Made by a program: the position numbers and the translations under genes
In this document: piece after piece, positions 8,222-16,519 of the stretch
Numbering within the stretch: position 1 is the first letter of the stretch
How the letters are laid out: every line of letters starts with the position of its first letter
Notes under the pieces: model-generated
Database searches by the model: none
Seen by the model: the letters and a program-made list of their open reading frames with translations, nothing else
What the model was told of the DNA's origin: nothing
Source: Rhodanobacter sp.
GTDB lineage: Bacteria > Pseudomonadota > Gammaproteobacteria > Xanthomonadales > Rhodanobacteraceae
Assembly: GCA_004298015.1 (NCBI GenBank)
Contig: SCSE01000006.1
Location: forward strand, 1-34,150
Length of the DNA stretch: 34,150 bases
Reading direction: 5' to 3'

Positions 8222-9265
8222 CTACTGTGCCCTGGGGGTCAATGTACCGTTGAGAGTTTCCGGCAGGGTCGGCATCGTGACCTTGGGGTGTTCACCGGTA
8301 AGGCTGTCAAGAAAAGCCACAATATCGGTCACTTGCTCGTCTGTAAGCTTCTTATCGAGTTGTGTCGCTGCCATAACGCGCACTGCTTCGGGCAGGGTCT
8401 TCACCGACCCGTTGTGGAAGTATGGTGCTGTCAAAGCGATGTTACGCCAAGATTGGACGTGCCACATGTGCTTGTCGGCTGGATTGTGGGTTGCGGTATA
8501 ACGCCCGACATCCGCCATCAGATCGTATTTTTTGACGTAAGGGTTATTGGTATAGGTTGGAAATTTCATATAAAAACCGGTACCGATAGGAAGCTGCGGG
8601 CCGTCGAAGAGAGCGCCGCTATGACAGGTTAGGCAGCCGCTGGACTTGACTAGACTCAGACCGCGCTGAGCCGCCGAGTCCAGAGCCTTCTTGTCACCAT
8701 TGACAAAGCGGTCATAAGGACTGTCCGGGGTGATCAAAGTGCGCTCAAATGACGCAATGGCTTTCACGACGTTGTCCAAGGTGACGGGATCGCTCCCACC
8801 GAATACCTTCTTGAACTCGGTGATATACCCAGGAATCTGTTTAACCCGATCAGCCTCCTGCTCGCTGCCATTGGACATACCCATCTCTACCGGGTTCCCG
8901 AGGGGACCCTTTGCTTGATCCTCGAGAGTGGCGGCCCGCCCGTCCCAGAACTGCACTGAGTGAAAGGCTGCGTTGAACATGGTAGGTGCATTGCGCCCGC
9001 CCATCTTACCGTGAACTCCTTCGGAAAACGGGCGGTTATCAGTGCCATTGCTCATCACGTTGTGACAGGAGTTACAAGAAACGGTACCGGTAAGGGATAG
9101 ACGTGGGTCAAAATAGAGCTGTTTGCCCAGCTCAATCTTCGTCGCAGTCATAGAATTATCCTTGGGGACAGGCACCGTAGTGGGTAGGACCCCTTGGCTG
9201 AAAGCGCTATATGTTATCGCGATGCTCAGCATAGCAATACTAAACGGAATAATCGGGTTTTTCAT
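8222..9265 (-). CDS. Di-haem cytochrome c peroxidase (CcpA/MauG family)
   Basis: A 347-residue periplasmic protein with a signal peptide (residues 1-24, ending near FSQG). Two CXXCH haem sites are CNSCH (64-68) and CLTCH (211-215). The family segments 'LGKQLYFDPRLSLTGTVSCN', 'NAPTMFNAAFH', 'FWDGRAATLEDQAKGPL' and 'WRNIALTAPYFHNGSVKTL' are all present. The enzyme class reduces hydrogen peroxide using electrons from small cytochromes or quinol. Length is normal. It lies on the same strand between the cytochrome-porin gene and ccmE, so its haem would need the Ccm machinery encoded next door. Its base composition is more AT-rich than the ccm genes. Confidence 0.94.
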   Translation of the reverse strand: MKNPIIPFSIAMLSIAITYSAFSQGVLPTTVPVPKDNSMTATKIELGKQLYFDPRLSLTGTVSCNSCHNVMSNGTDNRPFSEGVHGKMGGRNAPTMFNAAFHSVQFWDGRAATLEDQAKGPLGNPVEMGMSNGSEQEADRVKQIPGYITEFKKVFGGSDPVTLDNVVKAIASFERTLITPDSPYDRFVNGDKKALDSAAQRGLSLVKSSGCLTCHSGALFDGPQLPIGTGFYMKFPTYTNNPYVKKYDLMADVGRYTATHNPADKHMWHVQSWRNIALTAPYFHNGSVKTLPEAVRVMAATQLDKKLTDEQVTDIVAFLDSLTGEHPKVTMPTLPETLNGTLTPRAQ

Positions 9266-9357
9266 GAATTTTCCTTAGCTGAGGACGTTATTAAATAGAT
9301 AGTGTTGATATCTTTCAGATATTTCAGTATCAGTCTCATCCCAACATGCTTGTCAGC

Positions 9358-10737
9358 TCAGATTGCCAACCAGGCATAGAGATATAAAGTATTGTTGTCA
9401 CTAGCGCTGCGTCCGGCGCCGTCGATATTGTGCACTAGCCCACTGAACTTCGAATAAAATGTGTATTGCAAGCCAAGTCGCACATTCACAAACGGCTCTT
9501 TCCATGAAGTGGCCTGACCGAACGGGTTGTAGTCGAATTCAACCATGCCGCCTTGTGTGTTCGGCGAGCCGTTGTTGCCGTAGAGCACGACATCTTTACT
9601 GCCATTGTTGGCAAACGAGGCCAGTGTCACCCCATAGGTGTTGCGGAGCCAATAGCTACCCTTGAGGTTAAATGACCGCAGTCTGTTATAAAGATTGGAG
9701 GAGCCATCGTGGGCGAATGAGGCATTTAGCCTCTGACGCTCATCGACATACACTCCCTCTAAGGTCAACGCATAATGACCATGGAAGTATTGATAGGTTG
9801 AATCCACACCCAAGTCATTAAACTGATTCGAGGAACCGCCCACCGGCACAGGATTGCCGATCGCATCGGCACCTACCAGGCCACGCTTCATGTTGAACAG
9901 GAATCCGCCGAGAGAGAAGTCGCCGCTGGGCAATATCCATGTGTAAGCCAAACGGGCGTAGGGGGCGACTCCGGACAATTTGCCATCATAGCCCGCGTTG
10001 ACGTGGTGCAAGAATGCCACCGACAGTGAACGGTAAGCACCCACCTCTACATACCATTTGCCATCCAACTGTGCATAAGCACTAGCCCCTATCGACTGAC
10101 CGCCTATACCGCCAAACAGCATTGGAGCAGCCGGGGTTCCGGGGGTAAGGTCGGGTGCCATGTAGGGGTATATCCATGCCGGCGCGGTATTGAAGATATC
10201 GCTGACAGACGGGTTGTTATTGACCGAAATACCCCAGATGCCAGTATGACTGTCATGGCTGAACGTGTGTGCGTACCGCACGTCCGCATTGTCCCAGCCC
10301 AGCAAACCACCGTTCTCCGAATAGGTCGCCTGAGCAAACATTCCCATATGATCGCTCAGCCGCCCGGCTAGAAATATCGAGGCCTGTTGCAGCTCCATAT
10401 TATTGTTGGTTCCAAAATTCGTGTTGGGGGCGGTTGTTTGTGCCTTCTTTGTATGCGTGAAAGATTCAACTAGCATTGCCGATAACGGCACCTTCGCCTC
10501 ATTACCAACTTTCATGGTGTATCCCATCAGCTTGAACTGACGGCCAAATTGAGTCAGCTCAGGACCGAAGCCGCCCACATGGCAGGCCGTGCATGGCACA
10601 TGCATCTGTCTCGCATACGACGGTAACGCCCACGTCACCGTGGGCGCCAACAGCAAGCATGCTGCCATCGCTATTTTGCGCAACAGCCCCCCGTCGAGAC
10701 CTGCGATTCCCGTACGCCGTCTTTTCTGCTCATACAT
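9358..10737 (-). CDS. Outer-membrane monohaem cytochrome fused to a porin barrel (Cyc2-like)
   Basis: A 459-residue protein. A signal peptide (about residues 18-37, ending TWA) is followed at once by 'LPSYARQMHVPCTACHVGGF', holding one CXXCH (Cys49, Cys52, His53). The segment 'LTQFGRQFKLMGYTM' comes next. The remaining 380 residues are made of alternating amphipathic strands rich in aromatic residues and Gly/Asn turns, and end in 'YLYAWLAI', as expected of a beta-barrel. A short N-terminal haem domain plugged into a barrel is the architecture of Cyc2, the Fe(II)-oxidising outer-membrane cytochrome. However, the CXXCHVGGFGPELT version also occurs in relatives without known iron oxidation. Fusion architecture is seen directly; an electron-uptake role is inference. 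Confidence 0.8.
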   Translation of the reverse strand: MYEQKRRRTGIAGLDGGLLRKIAMAACLLLAPTVTWALPSYARQMHVPCTACHVGGFGPELTQFGRQFKLMGYTMKVGNEAKVPLSAMLVESFTHTKKAQTTAPNTNFGTNNNMELQQASIFLAGRLSDHMGMFAQATYSENGGLLGWDNADVRYAHTFSHDSHTGIWGISVNNNPSVSDIFNTAPAWIYPYMAPDLTPGTPAAPMLFGGIGGQSIGASAYAQLDGKWYVEVGAYRSLSVAFLHHVNAGYDGKLSGVAPYARLAYTWILPSGDFSLGGFLFNMKRGLVGADAIGNPVPVGGSSNQFNDLGVDSTYQYFHGHYALTLEGVYVDERQRLNASFAHDGSSNLYNRLRSFNLKGSYWLRNTYGVTLASFANNGSKDVVLYGNNGSPNTQGGMVEFDYNPFGQATSWKEPFVNVRLGLQYTFYSKFSGLVHNIDGAGRSASDNNTLYLYAWLAI

Positions 10738-11211
10738 GTGCGACCCCCCCCAGCTAGCTAGTCAACATATCGTTACATCTAGCGAATTATCGCCGTCTAA
10801 AAATTCAAATGAATTAAAAAGGTACAATTACATTTGTGTGTCGACAAATAAAAATAGACATGTGGCCCCACAAGAAAATAGTGACCGCACCACGATAATT
10901 CACTGTTTCAGTGAGGTAGGCACCCCCAAACTTCATAATGCCAGCCCCTCCATAAAGGGGCCCTATCCATCGACGAGGGGTAAGATCCCAAAGCCGTGGT
11001 CAAAATAGATGTCAGCTGTGACCGCTGACAGAAAAGTGTTGAACTACCCTATCTAGGACTTGATATGAGTTAATGAGAAACACTTTTATTTCGACGCTGC
11101 TTTATAGAATCTTATTAGTTCAACTCCGAACCCTACCCTACGCGATTTCTTCTAATCTATACAACCACTTTTTGATGACGATTCGTTCATTAAATGACAA
11201 GATGTTTAGAC
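10738..11211. other. AT-rich intergenic region upstream of the cytochrome-porin gene
   Basis: No frame looks coding on either strand. The stretch is strikingly AT-rich compared with the rest of the window. It must hold the promoter of the cytochrome-porin/peroxidase unit. GATAAT on the minus strand at 10785-10790 is a possible -10 box without a convincing -35. A GGGGGGG run six bases before the ATG at 10737 can act as ribosome binding site. The right side ends at the IS3-family element. Confidence 0.55.
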
Positions 11212-11229
11212 TGAAGCCCCTCGGGTTCC

Positions 11230-11641
11230 ATGGAGGCTGTTTGGTTTAGTCAAGGCGCTACCATAGCGGCCTGACTGGCAAGTTGCCGGTAGTAGTTTGC
11301 CTCGGCCGATGGGATATAGCCGGTGGGTTCGAGCAGTCGCTAGTGGTTGAACCAAGCCGCCATTCGAGCGTGGCCAATTCCACAGCTTCCTTGGTTTCCA
11401 TGGGGCGCGGCGGTGGATCAGCTCGGCTTTATAGAAGCCGATTGATGGTGCGCGAGCGCGTTGTCGCCGCCGCATCAAGCGTTTGACGGTGTAATGTGCC
11501 ACCGGCATCGCGTCACGTTTGGCCCGGGCCTAGCGCCGGGCCGGCTCGCGCTGAAGCGCCACATGGCCTCGATACCCCGACGGGGCGACCTGCAAGACCT
11601 TGCAGATCGGCTCGACCCCGAAGGTGCGCCGGTGAAGTCCC
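11230..11641 (-). pseudogene. Degenerate IS3-family transposase OrfB
   Basis: Fragments of OrfB are readable in different frames. 'TFGVEPICKVLQVAPSGYRG' comes from near the start and is followed by an in-frame TAG. 'VAHYTVKRLMRR' lies at about 11470-11505, and 'FYKAELIHRRAPWK' comes from near the C-terminus at about 11395-11440. The rve catalytic core between the last two (all DDE residues) is deleted, and several frameshifts follow. The element is therefore non-autonomous. Confidence 0.82.
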
Positions 11642-11965
11642 TCAGGACTTGAGTCGGCGGTCGAGCTCCGCCTGGGCGAAAAACGCGCTGGCCAACTTCA
11701 GGATCTCGTTGGCCCGACGCAGCTCCTTGACCTCACGCTCGAGCGCTTTTACGCGCTGCGCCTCCGCGGTGGTCACGCCGTCGCGAACGCCGCTGTCGAC
11801 CTCGTGCTGCTGGACCCAGCCCAGCAAGATCTGCGGCACACAGCCGATCTTCGGCGCCATCGATTCCACGGCGGCCCACAGCGATGGATACTCACCGCGG
11901 TGCTCCTGCACCATGCGCACGGCGCGCTCGCGGACCTCAGGTGAGAACCTGTTCGACTTGTTCAT
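11642..11965 (-). CDS. IS3-family transposase OrfA
   Basis: A 107-residue helix-turn-helix protein of the transposase_8 type. It starts [19 protein letters not shown] and ends with the leucine-zipper segment '[20 protein letters not shown]', then '[17 protein letters not shown]'. OrfA binds the IS ends and is normally fused by frameshifting to OrfB. It looks intact here, but with orfB destroyed it cannot transpose the element by itself; it may act as a repressor. Confidence 0.92.
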   Translation of the reverse strand: MNKSNRFSPEVRERAVRMVQEHRGEYPSLWAAVESMAPKIGCVPQILLGWVQQHEVDSGVRDGVTTAEAQRVKALEREVKELRRANEILKLASAFFAQAELDRRLKS

Positions 11966-12026
11966 AGCTCCATCTTCTCAAGCGCTGGAGCCTCCTCAAA
12001 ACCCGGGGCGATTCAATAACTGGCGA

Positions 12027-13403
12027 TTATGCCGCCGATTGGTCGAACTCCATTACGACACGTTTCCCCGGCCCGTCTGCCAATGGTTCAAAGAACACCC
12101 GTATTCCGTGCAACTCGGCAATAGCCTTGACCAAGCTGAGCCCAACGCCGCTACCGGGGCGTTGGCTCGTGGCGCGACTCCGGTAGAAACGCTGAAATAC
12201 CCGCGTTTGTTCGTCCGGCGAAATGGCGTCGCCGCGATCGGCAACCGCCAATCGTGGATACCCCGCGGGGCAGATTTCCAACATGACATCGACGATCGTA
12301 TACTTCGGACCGAATTTTAGAGCATTGTCAACGAGATTCGATAATGCCTCCATCAGCAAGTCCCGGTCGCCCACAACCCAACAGGGGCTATCGATCTTTA
12401 CGCGAAGCGTCATGCCGCAGTCCTCAGCAACCGGTTGATAGAACTCGACCATGTCGGCCACAATGGTGTGCAGATCGACCTTCTGAAACAAAAAACGCCG
12501 TCGGTGATATTCGATCTCCCGAATTCTAAGTAGGGCCGAAACTACCCTCTCGGCCTGTTCGATTTCCTTGAGCACGCCGCCTGCGGCCTGTTCGAATTCT
12601 TGCGTCGTCGTCGCCATGGCCATGCCACCCTCGACCTTGGCGCGCAACCGGGTCAGTGGAGTCCGTAGTTCGTGCGCAATATCGTCGCCGATAGCGCGCA
12701 CTTCCTGCATGAGTGTCTCGATCCGATCGAGCATGGCGTTAATATGCCGGCACAGCATTTGGAAGCTGTCGGTGCGTGCGTGGATTGGCAGCCGCCGATT
12801 GAGCTGACCGGCCATGATGGTATCGCTGAGCACCCGCACCGAATCGAGTCGACGGCTAGCCTGAGCGGCCACTAAGCCGCCGCCAAAAAACGCGAGTACG
12901 AGCGCTATCGGCAGCGCCATGAGTACCGCTTTTTCTGCGAGGCGAGTCGCTGACTTTACGTCATCGAGATCCGCGCCGGCCACCACAATGCTACCATTCG
13001 ACATGGTGCAGCGCAGCGCGCGGGCCACGTCTGTCGAGACGCCGGGGATGCTTGTGGGATGCAATTCGACAACTCGGGTATCACGCGTTTTCGGGGGCAC
13101 CGCCGGCAAGCGCGCGAGGTTGCCGGCCAGCACCTGGCCGTTTGGACTGAAAAGTCCTAGAAACTTTTGTCGATGAACATCGGCGTTGATCTGTTCTGCA
13201 ATCCATGCCCTGCGCTCCTGCGGCGATAGCACTGCCAGCGTTTCACATTGTGTCTGTAGATTTTGATGAATTTCCCCACGCTCCTCATTGCCGACCAACA
13301 CATGAAGCGCCCCAGCCACCACCAGCGACTGCAGCATGAGTAGGCACGTCAATCCTGCGCCCCAACGCATGACCGTAGTGCGCCGAATATTATCTCGGAA
13401 CAT
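12027..13403 (-). CDS. Membrane sensor histidine kinase (EnvZ/CusS-like HAMP class)
   Basis: A 458-residue kinase with two membrane helices (about 13-36 and 158-180) around a 120-residue periplasmic sensor domain. A HAMP linker (about 181-235) and an HisKA domain with phospho-acceptor His244 in 'DIAHELRTPLTRLR' follow. The ATPase domain has N box 'LSNLVDNALKFG' (355-364), a divergent G1 box 'VADRGDAI' (usually DNGPGI), and G2 'GSGVGLSLV' (417-425). It overlaps the response regulator gene by 14 bases. The sensor domain has no recognisable ligand motif. The divergent G1 keeps the key Asp (389). The IS3 remnant ends 12 bp after its stop, and the gene is intact. Confidence 0.94.
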   Translation of the reverse strand: MFRDNIRRTTVMRWGAGLTCLLMLQSLVVAGALHVLVGNEERGEIHQNLQTQCETLAVLSPQERRAWIAEQINADVHRQKFLGLFSPNGQVLAGNLARLPAVPPKTRDTRVVELHPTSIPGVSTDVARALRCTMSNGSIVVAGADLDDVKSATRLAEKAVLMALPIALVLAFFGGGLVAAQASRRLDSVRVLSDTIMAGQLNRRLPIHARTDSFQMLCRHINAMLDRIETLMQEVRAIGDDIAHELRTPLTRLRAKVEGGMAMATTTQEFEQAAGGVLKEIEQAERVVSALLRIREIEYHRRRFLFQKVDLHTIVADMVEFYQPVAEDCGMTLRVKIDSPCWVVGDRDLLMEALSNLVDNALKFGPKYTIVDVMLEICPAGYPRLAVADRGDAISPDEQTRVFQRFYRSRATSQRPGSGVGLSLVKAIAELHGIRVFFEPLADGPGKRVVMEFDQSAA

Positions 13404-14067
13404 GGAAACGATAGCCTTGGCCGCGAACGCTGTGAATCAATGGAATATCCCCATCTAGGTCGACCTTGCGCCTGAGGCGACCGATATGCACGTCGACCAC
13501 GTTGCTGCGTGGATTAAAGGAGTAGCCCCATACGTCGCGGAGCAGCATCAGTCGGGTAACAACCTGTTTTTCGTGGCGCACGAGATATTCCAACAACTTG
13601 AGTTCCCGCCGGGCCAGATGCAGCGGCCGGCCGTCCCTGGTTGCCGTACCCGCCAGAAGATCGATATTGACAGGCCCCACGACGTACCTTAACTGTGCAC
13701 CGGCGCCAGGCCGGCGCAGCAGAGCCTCGATTCGGGCCGCGAGCTCGACCAGGGCAAAAGGCTTGGCCAGATAGTCGTCCCCACCAGCACGCAGACCGCG
13801 CACACGCTCGTCGAGATTGCTGAGCGCACTCAGCACCAACACGGGTGTGTACAGAGCCTCGTCACGCAATACTTTGATGATTTCCAGACCTTCCATGTCC
13901 GGTAGGCGGCGGTCCACGATGATCGCATCCGTTGGCTGTTCGCGAATCGCCGAAAGCGCGCTTGTGCCGGTCTCGCAATGCACAACTTCGTAGCCCGCCC
14001 GCCGGAGCTCGAGGCGTATTTCGTGAGCCGTCACCGAATCATCTTCGACAAGGACTATTCTGATCAT
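13390..14067 (-). CDS. OmpR/PhoB-family response regulator
   Basis: A 225-residue regulator. The receiver domain has the acidic pair at residues 9-10, phospho-acceptor Asp52 ('IIVDRRLP'), Ser80 and Lys102 ('YLAKPF'). The winged-helix DNA-binding domain covers about 130-223 ('LARRELKLLEYLVRHEKQVV', 'VDVHIGRLRRKVD', 'VRGQGYRF'). It is the first gene of a two-gene operon with the kinase. No linked target operon is clear: the downstream cytochrome genes are 1.3 kb away beyond the IS3 element, on the same strand. Control of them is only a possibility. Confidence 0.95.
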   Translation of the reverse strand: MIRIVLVEDDSVTAHEIRLELRRAGYEVVHCETGTSALSAIREQPTDAIIVDRRLPDMEGLEIIKVLRDEALYTPVLVLSALSNLDERVRGLRAGGDDYLAKPFALVELAARIEALLRRPGAGAQLRYVVGPVNIDLLAGTATRDGRPLHLARRELKLLEYLVRHEKQVVTRLMLLRDVWGYSFNPRSNVVDVHIGRLRRKVDLDGDIPLIHSVRGQGYRFHVPR

Positions 14068-14199
14068 AAGCGCACTCTCTAGCGGTTGGCGTGAACAGCA
14101 CGCCGTCTTACACCCGGTGCATAGATACGGACCGAATCCGACCCTTTCCAGGTCTGGTATAGAGTAAGAAGCACGACATAGTCGCTACATATTTCCCTG

Positions 14200-14450
14200 G
14201 GCGGTTTCAAGGTCTCGATGCAACCGGATCAATCCATCGTCCCAAGCGGAGTCTCGGCGAATCGTAGATGTTCGTTGTAGATCAGCAACGGAGCGTAAAA
14301 TCCGAGCCGCTGCCGGAACCGGTGCCTTGTGTTGAGACTAGGCGTCATGGTAGCCCATCTCCTCGCCTCGATCGTAGATCAGCGTCTCGCGCCGTGCGAC
14401 CGGGTGCGCTTGAGGGTCTGACTGAAGTCACCACTGCATCTGCGGTAAGG
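14200..14450 (-). pseudogene. Decayed 3' remnant of an IS30-family transposase
   Basis: On the minus strand three pieces in different frames resemble the C-terminal half of IS30-family transposases. They are 'DFSQTLKRT' (about 14405-14430), 'ETLIYDRGEEMGYHDA' (about 14341-14388) and 'LNTRHRFRQRLGFYAP' (about 14290-14340). A segment resembling an IS30 end, GGTTGCATCGAGACCTTGAA on the minus strand, follows at 14206-14225. The upstream part is cut off at the 35-bp repeat at 14451. It has no function. Assignment rests on short motifs only. Confidence 0.5.
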
Positions 14451-14485
14451 GAGGGTCGGCAGGGATTCATACAAAAACCGGCAAT
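14451..14485 (+). repeat. Left 35-bp inverted repeat
   Basis: Begins GAGGGTCGGCAGGGATTCAT and ends ACCGGCAAT. Its exact reverse complement is at 16520-16554, and its first 14 bases recur at 16935-16948. It interrupts the IS30 remnant. Confidence 0.9.
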
Positions 14486-14760
14486 CCCGCGCGTAAGTTA
14501 TGGATATACCTTGTGATCTTGCTTCGACGCTGACCTTTGATGATGGCGTCGAACACTGGCGCGTTCGCGCTTGCATCTGCAGATTCCGGTAGCGCCGAAC
14601 ACCGTTTCCGAAGAAGGCTGACCAAGTTGCTGGTGTTGAGCAGCAGTCCTGTGAAGACTCGGGTTGACGTTAGGCGACCATTGGACGGTGACGGGGTGGG
14701 CTCGCGACGGCGCCCTGGCGACTATGATCCAGCCACACTAAGCAACGGAATGGAGATGCC
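14486..14760. other. Non-coding leader of the PIN-like gene
   Basis: No protein-like frame is visible. The stretch must carry the promoter of the following gene. No clear -35/-10 pair stands out. GGAG lies five bases before the GTG at 14761. Confidence 0.45.
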
Positions 14761-15609
14761 GTGCTCTTACGCATTCAACTCCCCACGTTCAAAACTGGCA
14801 GCTACCTTGTCCAGTCCAACTACCTCCACCACCAGCCGACGCGACCACTCGTGTACTTCGACCATTGGGCAATGATGTTGTTTGGCGGAGACTCCGGCCT
14901 GAGAAGGCGATTTGCGGACTCGCTGCGCCGGACTGGCGGCACACTTTGCCTGAGCACAACTCATACGGGTGAGCTTTGCCGCGTGGATGATGCGCGACAC
15001 GCCCGCGACTTCGATGCATTGCTCGCAGAGGTCATGCCGCGCGCGTTCTGGATAGACACACGCCGGCTACTCAGCGAGCGCGACAGATGGACAGAATACC
15101 CGCCAGGAGACATACATGCGGCAGCGGAAGTGATGCGCTCGCGGAGGGGGGATTTCGGGTTCTATGAGTCGGTTTGGACGTATGGACGAAGACCGCGACC
15201 GGGAAAGAGCACGTTGGCGGAAGTATTTGATACGGCCACGTTGAGCACGGCGCAGGCGGTCGATTTGGCACGCCAAGGAGAGGATTTTAGACGCAAGGCT
15301 AAAACCTTCCAACCAAAGAACGGACGTGCCCCGGCGTGGGTGTTGCTCGGCGAACTGCTGCGTTCGACCGTACTAAATGACGCACAGGCATTTACCGCGA
15401 ACGACAGCGCGGACATGCAGCATGCGCTCTCGCTTCTGCACTGTGACTATGTGCTTCTTGATGGCGGTTGGACGGCGCGGGCCGAGGGCGCCAGAAAGAG
15501 GCTCATAGAGGCAGGCATTCGGCTCGGCAATGTCTACTCCAAGCGGGCGAACGGTATCGACCGATTCCTCGCCGATATGGAAACGCCGGCTAGCGCAGCG
15601 GCCAAGTGA
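14761..15609 (+). CDS. Hypothetical protein with PIN-like nuclease signature
   Basis: A 282-residue protein I do not recognise by name. It starts with GTG preceded by GGAG at a spacing of five. The order of acidic residues fits a PIN-type metal-dependent RNase: 'LVYFDHWAMMLF' (Asp34) after a strand, 'STTHTGELCRVD' (Glu71) on the second helix, 'NDSADMQHALSLLHCDYVLLDGG' (Asp218, Asp229, Asp234) near the end. It is longer than small VapC toxins and has no antitoxin gene beside it in the same direction. Its neighbours inside the repeat-bounded cassette are higBA. A toxin or defence role is inference; an unrelated fold is possible. Confidence 0.75.
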   Translation: MLLRIQLPTFKTGSYLVQSNYLHHQPTRPLVYFDHWAMMLFGGDSGLRRRFADSLRRTGGTLCLSTTHTGELCRVDDARHARDFDALLAEVMPRAFWIDTRRLLSERDRWTEYPPGDIHAAAEVMRSRRGDFGFYESVWTYGRRPRPGKSTLAEVFDTATLSTAQAVDLARQGEDFRRKAKTFQPKNGRAPAWVLLGELLRSTVLNDAQAFTANDSADMQHALSLLHCDYVLLDGGWTARAEGARKRLIEAGIRLGNVYSKRANGIDRFLADMETPASAAAK

Positions 15610-15783
15610 TAGAGCAGTGCCGGGCGCCGCCCTGATCAGTACCAGCGCGATGGTCAGGAGTTGGCGGAACGATGGTCAGCCTTAACCGGAATCCGCATGC
15701 ATCCATGGATTTCGTACGATGTTACGTAATGCACCATTACGAAATGAACATCGGCCACTGTTCAGCTTCGTGGCACCGATTCT

Positions 15784-15814
15784 AAGGCGTGATAATGTTG
15801 AGTTATCCCGCCTT
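15784..15814. terminator. Hairpin between convergent genes
   Basis: Stem AAGGCG-T-GATAA (15784-15795) pairs with TTATC-C-CGCCTT (15803-15814) around a 7-base loop, with one mismatch. It lies between the convergent PIN-like and higA genes and can serve both directions. No clear T tract follows, so termination is only likely. Confidence 0.5.
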
Positions 15815-15849
15815 GACGCCTTCAAGCCGTGCACGTGGCCACCGGCGTA

Positions 15850-16131
15850 TTACGCCGCGTCCTGTAGAGGTTGCACCTTCGGCTGCTTCCGGTGCGAGGC
15901 CTGAGCTAGCTCATAGTTGGCCTGCAGCGTCATCCAGAACCGTGCCGTGCTGACGCCTGCCCGCTCCAATCGGAGCGCCAGATCCGGGCTGATGCCGGCC
16001 CGACCGTTGATGACCCGCGACAACGTCGTGCGCGACATACCAAGCCGCTGCGCGGCGTCCGTGACCTCGATGCCGAGTGGCACCAACACGTCTTCACGCA
16101 GCAGCTCGCCGGGATGCGGAGGGTTCTTCAT
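15850..16131 (-). CDS. higA: HigA-family antitoxin
   Basis: A 93-residue XRE-type antitoxin with the HigA hallmark start 'MKNPPHPGELLREDVLVPLG'. A helix-turn-helix ('GMSRTTLSRVINGRAGISPD') and the family segment 'LALRLERAGVSTARFWMTLQANYEL' follow. It binds and neutralises HigB and represses its own promoter. GAGG lies upstream of the tandem ATGs (16131/16134). It follows higB after a 14-17 base gap, the toxin-first order usual for higBA. Confidence 0.94.
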   Translation of the reverse strand: MKNPPHPGELLREDVLVPLGIEVTDAAQRLGMSRTTLSRVINGRAGISPDLALRLERAGVSTARFWMTLQANYELAQASHRKQPKVQPLQDAA

Positions 16132-16148
16132 CATGGCAGTGACCTCGT

Positions 16149-16427
16149 TCAGTGGTAGTCTTGGTAATCAACCAGCTCGACGTCGGGGCCGACAAACCGG
16201 AACGTGACGCGCCAGTTGCCGTTCACCCACACCGACCAGTGGCCCTTGAGCGTCCCTTTGAGGGGATGCAGCTTGTAGCCGGGCTGATTCAGCTCGGCCG
16301 GCGTTGCGGCGGCATCTAGGGCGGCCAGAATGCGACCGAGCTTGGGCGCATGTGCCGCCTGCACGCCACGAGTGGAGCCAGTCCGGTAGAGGGTTTCCAA
16401 TCCCTTGTGACGGAAGCCTATGATCAT
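16149..16427 (-). CDS. higB: HigB-family mRNA interferase toxin
   Basis: A 92-residue RelE-superfamily toxin: 'MIIGFRHKGLETLYRTGSTR', 'LGRILAALDAAATPAELNQP', 'GYKLHPLKGTLKGHWSVWVN' and 'GNWRVTFRFVGPDVELVDYQDYH'. HigB cleaves mRNA on the ribosome. I chose 16427 because family proteins begin at MI(I/K)xFxxKG; a frame open to 16469 adds 14 unrelated residues. It forms an operon with higA inside the repeat-bounded cassette. All conserved parts are present, so it should be active. Confidence 0.94.
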   Translation of the reverse strand: MIIGFRHKGLETLYRTGSTRGVQAAHAPKLGRILAALDAAATPAELNQPGYKLHPLKGTLKGHWSVWVNGNWRVTFRFVGPDVELVDYQDYH

Positions 16428-16519
16428 GCTGAAGTGTAGCGCGTTGCGATACGCGGCACAACAAATCAACCGTTCCGCATGGTTCCACGATCTAGCAGAT
16501 TCAACGCGTTATCGAGGTA

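Larger units (their letters stand above)
11212..12015 (-). mobile_element. IS3-family insertion sequence with internal deletion
   Basis: The element is bounded by imperfect inverted ends. The right end on the minus strand begins TGAATCGCCCCGGGTTTTGA (12015 inward). The left end on the plus strand begins TGAAGCCCCTCGGGTTCCAT (11212 inward). It carries an intact orfA and a broken orfB. At 804 bp it is about 400 bp shorter than a usual IS3 member, and the loss is in the catalytic part of orfB. No target duplication is visible (GAC on the left, ATA on the right). It abuts the 3' end of the sensor kinase gene without disrupting it. Confidence 0.85.

Noticed and set aside
11496..12320. A 274-residue plus-strand reading frame
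   Set aside because: It runs antisense across the IS3 element boundary and the kinase C-terminus, so it cannot be a conserved gene.
15784..15814. An integron attC site
   Set aside because: The hairpin lacks the GTTRRRY/RYYYAAC core sites, and there is no integron integrase. The recombinase here is of a different subfamily.
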